The notes beneath the pieces are model-generated. The model was given only the letters and a program-made list of their open reading frames with translations, was not told the DNA's origin and ran no database searches. A program made the translations under genes and the position numbers. Source: Acanthaster planci (lineage: Eukaryota > Echinodermata > Asteroidea > Valvatida > Acanthasteridae). From it: DNA of 26,925 bases. Positions 21,301-25,519 of this stretch are shown piece by piece. Numbering within the stretch: the first letter of the stretch is position 1; each line of letters starts with the position of its first letter. The stretch covers positions 8,798,967 to 8,825,891 of the forward strand of contig NW_019091362.1 of assembly GCF_001949145.1 (NCBI RefSeq). Reading direction: 5' to 3'.

Positions 21301-22614
21301 TACAAGACAAAATCTGAGGAACAAAGGCTTCCTTTTTCCATCGATAGAACTCATGCCGTGTCCATACACTTTTCATATTACACGACCTATTCAGCTTTGG
21401 TCAAGAAAATCAAATTGTGTATTTACAAGCCCTTGACAGTGTGCGTTGCAATCAAATCAAATTTCATTTTAGATGACAATCAAAAAGGGATAGTTTTTCA
21501 GCCTGCAGTTCTTCAGTTATTGGTACCCAGTGCAGGTATTGCACTTAACTTGTCACATCATATACAACTGAACTTTTACCATTTAGTGCTACTAAGTTCC
21601 AAGTAGCCCATCATTAACTGGATTTTAAAATTGACAGGTCAGTCTAATTATTCATAGTCTCTATCAAGATGGAATGCTTTTCCTGTCTTTGGTTGGCTGT
21701 AAACCTTAAATGGCCATTTTTATTTTTAACTAAACAGCCATTACAGTGGAGGCCTATAAGAACCATAACTGGACGTTCATATTGTGTGCTCCTTTAACAA
21801 GATGTTTGCAATTCATTCTTTGGGGTTGTTTTATTGTAGATCCCAACAGATTCCTTCTTGATGGGGCAGGTGATGACCCTAGCCATACTCCCATCAGTCC
21901 TGTGCTTCTTGGCATCACAAATGATGATATCAAACAGGTAACACATGCACATGTATTGAATGTTTGAGATGTAAAACAAGAAAAACTTGCAAGGTTTCTT
22001 CAGTCTGGATGTGCTCTTTTCATAATCTGATTTTCTCACAACTTTGAATCTTTGGTTAGTTTAGAACACTGGAGAGTCCCGACAGTACTTGGCACAGTTC
22101 CAGTCTGAGTGTAGCTACCTTGAAACAGTAGAAAAATCCCTCAGAAATTTTGGTCTGCCTTGGGAGCCCTTGTCTGTGTTAGTTAATATGGAATTGAATA
22201 TCTCATGTTCTGAGAAATTCTGAAATACTTTGTATAGCTAGATACATGACAAGTGCCTTCCAAAAGGCTTTTTCTTTCATTCGGGGGATAAAGTGGCTGC
22301 AGAAATAGGACTGAATGTATCTTGTGAAGTTGTTATTGATCTAAAAGCCATGGGGACATACTGAAGTGTCCACAGATTATCTAAACAATGGAAATAAGTA
22401 TCAGAGCAGCCTGGCTATTGATCAAATTCTGTTCCTTTCCCCTTTCTTTCTCTCTGGTCAGCTCCGCGTGGACGCCACCAGCTGCCTGAGCGAGATGTTG
22501 CTTAAGCGCACCAGGGAGATTGAGGCCCAGTTCATCCGTGGCCAGTCCCGCTACACGTTCATCTCAGTGTTGGTGCGACGCATCAGACGGCTCCTGATGT
22601 TAGGAGCTCCTTGA
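143..22614 (+). CDS. NUP205: Nuclear pore protein Nup205, C-terminal half (18 exons, 5' partial)
   Basis: Joined exons: 143-394, 566-721, 3164-3268, 3641-3894, 5162-5353, 6104-6383, 7300-7538, 8377-8568, 9083-9204, 9531-9690, 10824-10956, 17218-17490, 18181-18261, 19329-19495, 20075-20198, 20895-21023, 21840-21937, 22462-22614. Together they encode 1035 residues with no internal stop, and reading phase is kept at every junction. Family knowledge: vertebrate Nup205 is about 2000 residues, an all-helical superhelical scaffold of the inner ring. It is a paralogue of Nup188, and its C-terminal tail binds Nup93. Conserved blocks seen in order are PRTCLHSIL, NRQRSH, RRKILTLLDSID, AIGQRPL, RTRANLYGTLLNYLQI, VCRDASDG, WRHLEFYLL and SRYTFISVLVRRIR. 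The start and roughly the first 1000 residues are outside the window. All introns are GT-AG except introns 9 and 10, which start GC. Exons are GC-rich against AT-rich introns. Identity is secure; individual short exons (3, 13, 16, 17) are less so. Confidence 0.95.
566..721 (+). CDS. NUP205: NUP205 exon 2 of window (residues 84-135)
   Basis: The exon lies between TTTTCACAG and GGAG|GTGAGT, phase 1 on both sides. It encodes SWLLKAIATEIRLTAVNRQR followed by a leucine-rich helix (LQRLLRLLLEDSP). The order 'tryptophan, lysine, ALA, IE(L)R, T, NRQRSH' is the same as in vertebrate Nup205. The 171-base intron before it is the shortest in the gene. Confidence 0.93.
722..3163 (+). other. NUP205 intron 2 (2.4 kb)
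   Basis: This is a GT-AG intron (GTGAGT...TTTGGCCTGCAG). About 1.8 kb of it (1104-2887) is an inserted terminal-repeat element, described separately. The remaining flanks (722-1100 and 2891-3163) show no exon-like reading frame and no repeat that I can recognise. Confidence 0.85.
1104..2887. mobile_element. Nonautonomous DNA transposon with 15-bp perfect TIRs and TTA duplication (Harbinger-like?)
   Basis: The left end GGGTTCTTGTCAAAA (1104-1118) is the exact reverse complement of the right end (2873-2887). Direct TTA copies flank it at 1101-1103 and 2888-2890. Subterminal sequence is also inverted: both sides carry ACTCCGCGGA within about 40 bp of the end. Near the left end are two hairpins, the palindrome GTCCGCTGAGTCAGCGGAC (1243-1261) and CTAACAA/TTGTTAG (1210-1229). 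A 3-bp TWA target duplication with G-rich ends is known for PIF/Harbinger elements. No transposase is visible: the longest frame inside, 97 codons on the minus strand, matches nothing I know. This is probably a deletion derivative mobilised in trans. Confidence 0.75.
3164..3268 (+). CDS. NUP205: NUP205 exon 3 of window (residues 136-170)
   Basis: The exon is 105 bases and symmetric (phase 1 to 1), bounded by GGCCTGCAG and TACTG|GTAAGA. It encodes an acidic, poorly conserved linker (DEETDEQGVADVSLIAEHG...). Vertebrate Nup205 has an acidic linker at the same place, just before the RRKIL motif. Being symmetric, this exon could be skipped without changing frame. Support comes from the clean splice sites and frame rather than from sequence conservation. 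Confidence 0.82.
3269..3640 (+). other. NUP205 intron 3 (372 bp)
   Basis: A plain GT-AG intron. It contains a short stretch with repeated CACAAGACC-like words around 3338-3375, probably simple local duplication. I see no other element. Confidence 0.8.
3641..3894 (+). CDS. NUP205: NUP205 exon 4 of window (residues 171-255)
   Basis: The exon runs from CTCCACGCAG to ATGCAG|GTAACG, phase 1 in and phase 0 out. It starts GTQVRRKILTLLDSIDL and ends GASAIGQRPLVMQ. Both ends match conserved helices of Nup205 (RRKIL..LDSID; LQG..AIGQRPL). The middle (CDVRQLHRFLTANLNSL) corresponds to the family's 'C.V..LHR.L..E.N.L' helix. Confidence 0.94.
4297..4346. repeat. 28-bp tandem duplication in intron 4
   Basis: The word ATGTTCTATTCTATGAGGCA occurs at 4297 and again at 4325, giving a period of 28 bases and nearly two full copies. 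It looks like a simple local duplication. Confidence 0.8.
4440..4856. mobile_element. Complete TTAA-type nonautonomous element (piggyBac-like MITE), 417 bp
   Basis: It is flanked by TTAA at 4440-4443 and 4853-4856. The ends are imperfect inverted repeats: TTAACCCCTTGATGACGGG on the left and, reading inward on the other strand, TTAACTCCTTCGCGCCGGG on the right (14 of 19 bases equal). The right 50 bases match the element end at 1-52. A 155-codon frame spans most of it on the + strand, but it has no recognisable domain and sits inside an intron, so I do not treat it as a gene. Superfamily placement rests only on the TTAA target and CC ends. Confidence 0.75.
5162..5353 (+). CDS. NUP205: NUP205 exon 5 of window (residues 256-319)
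   Basis: A phase 0 to 0 exon between CTCCCTGTTAG and TCCAAG|GTAGGA. It encodes EIEAVLLNVTKRNNFRQGL, then AKRHNFDAWRHVAEVVLTSC. The 'AKRH...W...VEIILT.CP' helix pair is a known conserved segment of Nup205. The exon ends with a leucine-rich helix (VVVELLQELLSK). Confidence 0.93.
5354..6103 (+). other. NUP205 intron 5 (750 bp)
   Basis: An AT-rich GT-AG intron. I find no repeat, RNA gene or exon-like frame in it beyond short homopolymer runs around 5585-5650. Confidence 0.75.
6104..6383 (+). CDS. NUP205: NUP205 exon 6 of window (residues 320-412)
   Basis: Phase 0 in, phase 1 out (ATCAG|GTGCTG). It reads VCEEEVTPDLASPVGGVLLT, then a helix LMTSLRECILTDE. A glycine/serine-rich loop follows (GSSVMGGGAGPAVESRAPL), then VVSLTAILKELLKFIVISG. 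This corresponds to the Nup205 segment 'VVAGAVFTLTAHLSQAVLTEQKE' through 'ILKKLLDFILKTGG'. The loop is the variable part of the family. Confidence 0.92.
6384..7299 (+). other. NUP205 intron 6 (916 bp)
   Basis: A GT-AG intron with a weak pyrimidine tract and TATTTCAG acceptor. A GC-rich patch at 6910-6970 stands out from the AT-rich surroundings, but I cannot assign it. No exon-like frame was found. Confidence 0.75.
7300..7538 (+). CDS. NUP205: NUP205 exon 7 of window (residues 413-492)
   Basis: Phase 1 in, phase 0 out (GGACGG|GTGAGT). It begins GGSQQRTRANLYGTLLNYLQI, the most family-specific stretch of the window (vertebrate counterpart GG..R.RTHLYGSLLYYLQIAQ). It ends YGEGVMELVCRDASDGLGVG, matching the conserved 'YG..LMEVVCRDACDGHDIGR'. 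The segment between (RKPREIPTMQDGSTVLNSAL) is divergent. Confidence 0.96.
7539..8376 (+). other. NUP205 intron 7 (838 bp)
   Basis: A GT-AG intron. Its 3' part (8191-8322) is enriched for the word GAGTAC, listed separately. The 5' part shows no clear element; a weak hairpin-like pair (ATCACGG...CCGTGAT) lies near 7890-7940. Confidence 0.75.
8191..8322. repeat. GAGTAC-rich cryptic repeat
   Basis: GAGTA or GAGTAC occurs about eight times in 132 bases (for example at 8191, 8196, 8216, 8237, 8248, 8311 and 8317) at irregular spacing. It looks like a decayed short-motif repeat upstream of exon 8. The last copies lie within 60 bases of the acceptor. Confidence 0.6.
8377..8568 (+). CDS. NUP205: NUP205 exon 8 of window (residues 493-556)
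   Basis: A phase 0 to 0 exon between TTCTCAG and CAGATG|GTGAGT. It encodes MLALSVIDTIVGIDKRGDWL, then GYLRHLVENLAQEDQSLL, and ends ALFIYESQM. It aligns throughout with the family block 'MLALALLDRIVSVDK..QWL.YLS..GYL..LV.SL..DD..L' and 'ALYTYESKM'. Confidence 0.96.
8569..9082 (+). other. NUP205 intron 8 (514 bp)
   Basis: A GT-AG intron containing a T8-G10 run around 8656-8673 and a T-rich acceptor tract. Nothing else is recognised. Confidence 0.8.
9083..9204 (+). CDS. NUP205: NUP205 exon 9 of window (residues 557-596), followed by a GC donor
   Basis: It opens after TCCATTTACAG with SLLEKIALNPVGAQALLRAG and continues LMARLASCRFLDLRPEHSTQ. This matches the family's 'A.LTRVAKIQQGALELLRSGVI.RLAQC.VYDMRPETDPQ'. 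The only donor that keeps frame with exon 10 is AG|GCAAGT at 9205, leaving two bases that complete a serine codon. The nearby GT at 9209 would put exon 10 out of frame. Confidence 0.92.
9205..9530 (+). other. NUP205 intron 9 (326 bp), GC-AG type
   Basis: The donor reads AG|GCAAGT, which is the consensus form of the minor GC-AG class spliced by the major spliceosome. The acceptor is CCCCCTCCAG|CC. The intron itself is AT-rich and otherwise unremarkable. Confidence 0.85.
9531..9690 (+). CDS. NUP205: NUP205 exon 10 of window (residues 597-650), followed by a GC donor
   Basis: It completes a serine codon and reads RLRMGSTGLEPVEVETFIPS, then VMQRYRQLLFPVLRLCLAIL. The family has '...P.D.YRQILLPALQLCQVILTS' here. 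It ends at GCCAGTCAG|GCGAGT, in phase 0. No GT near this point keeps the frame into exon 11, whose VLHFVVSHSD is clearly the next conserved block (family 'VLQFLISHSDTI'). Confidence 0.92.
10030..10260. repeat. 32-bp minisatellite, about seven diverged copies
   Basis: The word (G/A)TGGGAAAA recurs at about 10034, 10066, 10116, 10148, 10180, 10212 and 10246; most steps are 32 bases. The best units read GTGGGAAAAGATTTTCACAC. Each contains GAAAA-GA-TTTTC, a small inverted repeat. Reading frames through it (AKSGKIFPQIFPQVGKDFHT-like) are repeat artefacts. Confidence 0.85.
10632..10661. repeat. Perfect 13-bp hairpin with 4-base loop
   Basis: ACATGTACAGATA is followed by the loop TATG and then its exact complement TATCTGTACATGT. 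It sits in a stretch rich in ACATG/CATGT words (10590-10675), so it may be an accident of a simple-sequence region. Confidence 0.75.
10824..10956 (+). CDS. NUP205: NUP205 exon 11 of window (residues 651-694)
   Basis: Phase 0 in, phase 1 out (GCGGACA|GTGAGC). It encodes VLHFVVSHSDIFTAILREQH and then LQELALATSVICTVAAD. The family counterpart is 'VLQFLISHSDTIQAILR' followed by 'LQELALLTGIISKA'. The donor choice is fixed by the frame of exon 12; the alternative ACG|GTAGCT at 10943 would break it. Confidence 0.93.
11059..11207 (+). repeat. DIRS left inverted terminal repeat
   Basis: Bases 11059-11207 match the reverse complement of about 16590-16733 at roughly 80-85% by eye. Shared blocks include GTCAACTTACCCAGAC, TTTATCAAC and CCACCCCAGGCGTGGTCGCC, then TGTTTGTCCTTCTTTTT. 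The first 35 bases also recur in the internal complementary region. Confidence 0.9.
11748..11818 (+). repeat. tRNA-derived sequence (SINE head-like)
   Basis: The stretch has a box A-like GTAGCCTAGTAGTTAGGGC and a box B-like GGTCGGAGGTTTGATTTC about 32 bases later, the spacing of tRNA promoters. Between them an anticodon-arm-like stem (TGTGG/TCGCA, with G-T pairs) closes a 7-base loop CTTCTGA, giving a TCT-like anticodon. The T arm and acceptor stem do not fold well, so this is not a functional tRNA. It resembles heads of tRNA-derived SINEs and may be an old insertion in the DIRS leader. Confidence 0.5.
12237..12391 (+). repeat. Tandem duplication, two copies of about 76 bp
   Basis: GAGCAGAAAGGCGTGAAGCA starts at 12237 and again at 12313. 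Both copies run to GTTGAAAGAGC, where a third start begins at 12388. Unit lengths are 76 and 75 bases, so the duplication does not preserve reading frame. Copies differ at about a dozen positions, so it is not recent. Confidence 0.85.
12430..13379 (+). pseudogene. DIRS gag-like region, frameshifted
   Basis: Open stretches continue across three frames: SPDHKRHKRS and KHWDSASLTTAFKSFSDIL near 12450-12650, then a frame from 12731 (SELALPPASDIRGVSLHFPS), then one from 12981 to 13379 rich in helix-forming residues (SQAELESILTRLNKVLCHGL). The position before the reverse transcriptase fits the gag of DIRS elements. I do not recognise a zinc knuckle or any other diagnostic motif, so this is called mainly by position. 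At least one stop (TGA at 12479-12482 region) and two frameshifts interrupt it. Confidence 0.6.
13660..14400 (+). pseudogene. DIRS reverse transcriptase remnant
   Basis: Pieces in order: RPVRGRLQLFTGLWQDIMSD (about 13710-13770), a typical N-terminal motif of DIRS polymerases; GFVSTFFLTLKKEPN and HPVLNLKLLNRFI (13909-13990); NLKEAHVHIPIH (near 14079-14115), equivalent to motif A; RFLRFIYYAQTFRFVPLSCG (near 14130-14185), motif B region; and FQYLDDWLII (about 14265-14295), motif C with the two catalytic aspartates. Frame changes near 14120 and again after 14300. The motif A aspartate appears replaced by asparagine. The enzyme would copy RNA into the circular DNA intermediate, but this copy cannot be active. 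Confidence 0.88.
14640..15180 (+). pseudogene. DIRS RNase H and downstream polymerase region, with stops
   Basis: It opens MTDASQWGWG (14640 on), the first catalytic block of RNase H in this group (TDAS.WGWG). SDYTMVV, THSPSLCL and NIPGSNNDFADALSRGN follow. The same frame continues HPGVVWSVFEAIDRPHIDLY and DPEAWATDAL, then PFWPHQPWFPW in another frame. This downstream part is standard in DIRS polymerases, and in the literature the region after RNase H is described as methyltransferase-like; I see no clear methyltransferase motif. At least five in-frame stops occur (for example TAA after CILV, TAG in VL-stop-ALD, TAG in ME-stop-TLH). Some would be tryptophan codons with one change. Confidence 0.85.
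15403..16330 (+). pseudogene. DIRS tyrosine recombinase remnant
   Basis: The N-terminal part (15403-15687) reads FLHLFNSGIQVRTICSYCSA, IHFGFQDGSSMSDNNAFKHL. After a frameshift the catalytic part runs from 15710 to the TAA at 16328-16330, interrupted once by TGA at 16016-16018. Catalytic elements visible: the first arginine in TASRRGSELHTL, the H-x-x-R box in AHDFRAISTLWA, and the candidate nucleophile tyrosine in TSCYLTGV. DIRS elements use this enzyme instead of an integrase to insert a circular DNA. All catalytic residues I can place are present, so decay here is by frameshift and one stop only. Confidence 0.9.
16444..16537 (+). repeat. DIRS internal complementary region
   Basis: Two halves meet here. 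Bases 16445-16480 (GTGACTGTCTGGGTAAGTTG...) match the outer end of the right repeat and the complement of the left repeat. Bases 16503-16537 (GAGTCCTCACAGTCATACTT...) match the start of the left repeat. In DIRS1 such a region templates joining of the two ends into a circle. Having both halves intact here gives an independent estimate of the original ends. Confidence 0.85.
16590..16752 (+). repeat. DIRS right inverted terminal repeat
   Basis: Contains AAAGAAGGACAAACATGG, GGCGACCACGCCTGGGGTGG, GATAAAATAGCAAATAGC and GTAGTGACTGTCTGGGT, each complementary to the left repeat. The outermost GGACTCCTCCCGCATTGCTG resembles the middle of the internal complementary region, so the element probably ends near 16752. 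Confidence 0.88.
17218..17490 (+). CDS. NUP205: NUP205 exon 12 of window (residues 695-785)
   Basis: Phase 1 in and out. Joining exon 11 across the 6.3 kb intron gives AADITFYDLPSDPSM. It continues IQTHLSRIHRQIMALVPRFC, ALDRWLRDLKRLE, a proline/histidine loop, then IRQVLLEISRNVIGYCKNIV. The family counterpart is 'ELQGHIGRFQRQCLGLLSRFGGSDRLRQFK' and 'AMQQICANVMEYCQSLML'. The preserved frame shows that the DIRS insertion has not disrupted the coding sequence. Confidence 0.93.
17491..18180 (+). other. NUP205 intron 12 (690 bp)
   Basis: A GT-AG intron with a long T-rich acceptor tract (TTTTGTTTTGTTTTTTCCTTTGCTTCAG region). It contains a 22-bp tandem duplication: ATGCCTTTGCATGACATG at 17711 and 17733. 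Nothing else recognised. Confidence 0.8.
17711..17750. repeat. 22-bp tandem duplication
   Basis: ATGCCTTTGCATGACATG is present at 17711-17728 and, identically, at 17733-17750. The identical copies suggest a recent local duplication. Confidence 0.85.
18181..18261 (+). CDS. NUP205: NUP205 exon 13 of window (residues 786-812)
   Basis: An 81-base symmetric exon (phase 1 to 1) between TTGCTTCAG and GAAG|GTACCA. It encodes GSTAKDSQILFTPNLQEATA then RDYQAIEG. The 'LFTPNL.E' motif matches 'LFTPSLSET' in vertebrate Nup205. Confidence 0.87.
18262..19328 (+). other. NUP205 intron 13 (1.07 kb)
   Basis: A GT-AG intron; over half is the TTAA-type element at 18350-18909. The remainder (18910-19328) shows no further repeat. 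Confidence 0.85.
18350..18909. mobile_element. TTAA-type nonautonomous element with near-perfect TIRs, 560 bp
   Basis: The left end TTAACCACTTCATGCCGGGG and the reverse complement of the right end TTAACCACTTCCTGCCGGGG differ at a single base. TTAA flanks lie at 18350-18353 and 18906-18909. Inside, GTTGATGATG (18381) and CATCATCAAC (18420) form a 10-bp stem. The end sequence resembles, but is distinct from, that of the elements at 1-52 and 4440-4856, so it is a related subfamily. No transposase frame. Confidence 0.82.
19329..19495 (+). CDS. NUP205: NUP205 exon 14 of window (residues 813-868)
   Basis: Phase 1 in, phase 0 out (AAAGAG|GTTAGT). It reads GVHLSSLDLTRPPTLGIIVR, then HLRQAASEFMSTMDSHQQHL, then LKNIADLSTEELKE. 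It matches 'W.LPGLGIIIYLLKQSANDFFSYYDSHRQSVSKLQNVEQLPPDEIKEL' of the family in residue order and spacing. Confidence 0.95.
19496..20074 (+). other. NUP205 intron 14 (579 bp)
   Basis: A GT-AG intron with a T12 run near 19597-19609. No repeats or reading frames of note. Confidence 0.78.
20075..20198 (+). CDS. NUP205: NUP205 exon 15 of window (residues 869-909)
   Basis: Begins after TCCATTAG: LIQTASGPTSEKLSSSHRLQ, then LATRKLADTVRQKADELAVL. It ends TACT|GTATCC in phase 1. The family has 'KISTAQKYVLARRRLVKVINNRAKLLSLC' here. The donor GTATCC is weaker than most in this gene but is the only one that joins exon 16 in frame. Confidence 0.87.
20199..20894 (+). other. NUP205 intron 15 (696 bp)
   Basis: A GT-AG intron with a pyrimidine-rich segment around 20325-20420. 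No element recognised. Confidence 0.75.
20895..21023 (+). CDS. NUP205: NUP205 exon 16 of window (residues 910-952)
   Basis: Joined to exon 15 it reads YYMIECSLFLVWRHLEFYLL, the counterpart of vertebrate 'FIIETCLFILWRHLEYYLL', a very conserved tail-domain helix. The following CQTSKDSLLHKLSLPRQQPR is the variable loop. The exon ends GCCG|GTGGGT at a donor whose T and downstream bases belong to an inserted foldback element; see the finding on this site. Confidence 0.9.
21024..21839 (+). other. NUP205 intron 16 (816 bp)
   Basis: A GT-AG intron that begins inside a 248-bp foldback element. A second donor-like site, G|GTGAGA, lies at 21273-21279 immediately after the element. From there to the acceptor (TTATTGTAG) there is no other recognisable structure. 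Confidence 0.82.
21025..21272. mobile_element. 248-bp foldback MITE sitting on a splice donor
   Basis: The outer about 60 bases are inverted repeats. The left reads TGGGTAATTCCAGAAA...TTTTCGTGTCCCTGTTACAT (21025-21080). The right end's complement reads TGGGTCATTCCAGAAA...TTTTCGTGTCCCTGTCACAT. Flanking GG at 21023-21024 and 21273-21274 may be a 2-bp target duplication. The element has no coding capacity, and I cannot place it in a superfamily. Confidence 0.8.
21840..21937 (+). CDS. NUP205: NUP205 exon 17 of window (residues 953-985)
   Basis: Phase 1 in, phase 0 out (AAACAG|GTAACA). It encodes DPNRFLLDGAGDDPSHTPIS, then PVLLGITNDDIKQ. The end resembles family 'LAIVSQHDLDQLQAD', which continues into exon 18 (LRVDA). 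The first half is a divergent loop, so its exact 5' border is less certain. Confidence 0.83.
21938..22461 (+). other. NUP205 intron 17 (524 bp)
   Basis: The last intron, GT-AG, with a strong pyrimidine tract (TTCCCCTTTCTTTCTCTCTGGTCAG region). Nothing else recognised. Confidence 0.8.
22462..22614 (+). CDS. NUP205: NUP205 exon 18 of window, C-terminus and stop (residues 986-1035)
   Basis: It reads LRVDATSCLSEMLLKRTREI, then EAQFIRGQSRYTFISVLVRR, then IRRLLMLGAP and TGA at 22612-22614. The terminal 'RSRYTFIQALVRRIRGLLR' motif is the hallmark end of Nup205. The length from this motif to the stop is as in vertebrate proteins, so the C-terminus is complete. Confidence 0.96.
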   Translation, partial: LRVDATSCLSEMLLKRTREIEAQFIRGQSRYTFISVLVRRIRRLLMLGAP

Positions 22615-23622
22615 GGAGCGGAAGCCCCCTTCAGTGCCGTGGACCAACATAGACCTATCTTGATCTGTGCCAGGGGTCTTCAGAAACCTACTGTACAAAC
22701 TCGCAGGGGCCTCAAGAATGGAAGCAATAGAATGTCAGTCGGTATTGCAGCCTATATCCTTAACCAGAAATATACATTGCAAACATGTCTTATGATCAGG
22801 GTACCAGATGCAGACACTAGAGAACAGTAAAGATTAAACCGGGAGTTCCAAGTCCTTCCAAACCATTTGGTGTAACTTGCTTCAGACAAGAACTGGTATT
22901 GGGGATCCCCAGAGAGAAACAATTAGTTCCCACATTTTCTTGTCAGTGTAGACTGGCACCCCGACTCAGTTCGCTGTATTTCAATGCTGACAAGGTGCAA
23001 TGTGGCCGGGACAACCTTAACAGCCTTCCTGTCCAAACCTGAAGCACTCGTTGATTGTATATCAATTATTTTGTTAAGCTCAACACCATGTTCTGGTCAA
23101 TATGCGTTTGTATTGTTTTTTTTCTGTATCTTTTTGGAGGTGGGAAACAACGATTAGAGGAATGTCAAATACCAACTAAGAATTTTCTTCCAATATGGTT
23201 ACACCTTGAAATCTAATTTCGTTCACACCTTTCTCATTTGAAAGATTTTTGAAGTTCATAAATTTACACAGTACAGAAACACATTTATGAAGCGTAACTG
23301 AGGTCTACCAAAGAATGTAGTTCATGCCATTTTGTTGGAATTCTTGTTTCACTCCAGAGGATTCCTCATTTGATAACGTCAAAACTGCAGAAAATGTTTG
23401 GATTTAGTTTTTCCCTCCTTGCTCACAACGGTGCCTTCTGTACGTAGTACCAGCCATTTACAATATATACCATCTGCTAGCTGGTAACCCTGGTTGAGAA
23501 ACACAATTCCAAGGCTGGTCTCTAGATTTGCACTGATATTGTTTTGATGTGTCTGATCAAGTGAGCTGCAGTGCTCCAATTAAAGTGCTTTACTGTAATT
23601 TGACAACCAGAATTACTGTCGA

Positions 23623-23638
23623 TGCTCGTGGACGAGCA
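23623..23638 (+). other. 3' UTR hairpin 1
   Basis: TGCTCGT-GG-ACGAGCA, a perfect 7-bp dyad. The 2-base loop is too tight for the full stem in RNA, so a 6-bp stem is more realistic. Function unknown. Confidence 0.5.
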
Positions 23639-23741
23639 CGTTTCACTTTGACTAATAGACTGTCACAATTTGCCACTTGCACACGCGCGGGTCAAGTTGA
23701 AGAATGTGTGTGTGAGTGCAGTGCCACTGTAAATATGACAT

Positions 23742-23759
23742 CTAAGTCGATAGACTTAG
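23742..23759 (+). other. 3' UTR hairpin 2
   Basis: CTAAGTC-GATA-GACTTAG, a perfect 7-bp stem with a 4-base loop, just downstream of the TGTAAATA word. A possible recognition structure, function unknown. Confidence 0.5.
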
Positions 23760-23874
23760 TCTATATCAAAGTGTCACTGATGAAACACATTGTTTTTGAT
23801 AATCTTCCTTGGTTAAATGGCATATTACTAATGTAAAACAGCTGAAAGCTGTGGATTTGTATCTTCATTATTTC

Positions 23875-23880
23875 AATAAA
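23875..23880 (+). terminator. Polyadenylation signal AATAAA
   Basis: A canonical hexamer in an AU-rich context about 1.26 kb after the stop, followed by T-rich sequence. It is the best candidate for the NUP205 mRNA end. An ATTAAA-like word at 23579 is an alternative. Confidence 0.7.
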
Positions 23881-25059
23881 ATCTTCTTATACTCGCTTTG
23901 CATTTTCTATCCCAATTCACTTGTCTTTTACTGTCAAGCTTTTTATGTCCTATTTGTTGCTCTTACACCCTCCAGGTTTGGATGGTTCCTTTGAAATTTT
24001 TTTTTCAAAATGTAAAGTTAACCCCTTGCTAATACTTTGTCAAAAGATATCAAAATTGTCAGCAAAAAGCATTAAGACAAGCAAAAGGTTAACCTTGCAT
24101 TTTTATAAAAAAAAAACCAGCAGGCGTGTCTTTTTCTTTGTGTAAATTAAACTCAAATTTTCAGAACAGCAGGTATAAGCCTTGCATTATCAACAAAAAC
24201 CTGAAGAGCAAGAGGCTAGCCTTCCATCTTCAATGAAAACTGATACAGGAAGGAGTTAGCCTGGCATTTTAATGTTTAACAAAAATGGCACGTCTATTTC
24301 CTCCTGTCAATTAAATGTAAATTTCAAACAAAAACATTCAGAATAGCAAGGGTAAGCTTTGCATTTTCAACTTAACCTTAAGAGCAAGGCGTTATCCTTT
24401 CATTTTCCAACAAAACCTGAACAAGGAGCTAGCCTTGCCTTTTCAATGAAAAACGTAACAGGAAGGGGTTAGCCTTGCATTTTTATTGCTCAACAAATGC
24501 CATGTCTATTTCTTTCTGTCAATTAAACGTAAATTTCCAACAAAAACTTGCATTTTCAACAAAACCCTCGACAGCAAGGGGTAAGCCTTGGATTTTTGAA
24601 CCAAACGTTAACAGCAAGTGGTTACCCTTCCTTTTTCAACTAAAAACCTGAACAGCAAGGAGTAACCTTACATTTTCAACCGAAACTTAACAGCAAGGGG
24701 TTAGCCTTGCATTTTCCACAAAAACCTTAACAGCAAGGGGTTAGCCTTGCATTTTCAACCAAACCTGAACAGCAAGGGGTTAGCCTTGCATTTTCATCTG
24801 AACCTTAACAGCAAGGGGTTAGCCTTGGATTTTTTAACCACACCATAACTGCAAGGGGTCAACCTTGTATTTTCAACAAAAATCTCAACAGCAAGGGATA
24901 AGCCTTGCATTTTAAACGAAAATATTAATATCAAGGGGTTAGCCTTGCCTTTTCAACCGAACCTTAACAGCAAGGGGTTCACCTTGCATTTTCAACCAAA
25001 CCTTAACAGCAAGGGATTAGCCTTAAATTTTCAACCAAACCTTAACAGCATGGGGTTAG

Positions 25060-25285
25060 CCTTGTTGAAAATGCATGGCTTACTTATGAAACTTTTCGTT
25101 TGAAATTTACATTTAATTGACAGAAAGAAACAGACGTGCTATTTTTATAAAAATAAAAATACCAGGCAAACTCCTTCCTGTAACAATTTTCATTGCAAAA
25201 GCAAGGCTAACCCCTTGCTCTTAAGGTTTGGTTGAAAATGCAAAGCTTACCCCTTCCTGTTAAGGTGTGGTTGAAAATGTAAGGT
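25060..25285 (-). repeat. Inverted block 1 within the minisatellite
   Basis: Here the units read in the opposite direction (GCAAGGCTAACCCCTTGC, GGTTGAAAATGCAAAGC). The block begins at TTGAAAATGCATGGC and includes the longer interspersed unit in reverse (ACATTTAATTGACAGAAAG, 25109-25127). Orientation returns to forward near 25290. Confidence 0.85.
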
Positions 25286-25519
25286 TACTCGTAGCAACAA
25301 GGGGTCAGCCTTGCCTTTTCAACGAAAACCGTAACAGGAAGGGGTAAACCTGGCATTGTCAACCAAATGTTAGCAACAAGGGGTAAGCCTTGCATTTTCA
25401 ACCAAACCTACTTTCAATAACAGGAATTTTCAACAAAAACCTGAACAGCAAGCAGTTAGCCCTCCCTTATCAACAAAAACGACAGCATTTTCAACAAAAA
25501 CCTGAATTAGAAACCTTAA

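Larger units (their letters stand above)
22615..23900 (+). other. NUP205 3' UTR (about 1.3 kb)
   Basis: Runs from the stop to the likely cleavage region 10-30 bases after AATAAA at 23875. It contains a Pumilio-type word TGTAAATA (23728-23735) and two short perfect hairpins (23623-23638 and 23742-23759). Frames at 23549-23836 and 23809-23994 are short, matchless and not treated as genes. Confidence 0.75.

Noticed and set aside
23549-23994. Short frames of 95 and 61 codons in and after the 3' UTR
   Set aside because: They lie in 3' UTR or just past the poly(A) signal, lack domains, and have AT-rich composition unlike the GC-rich exons.
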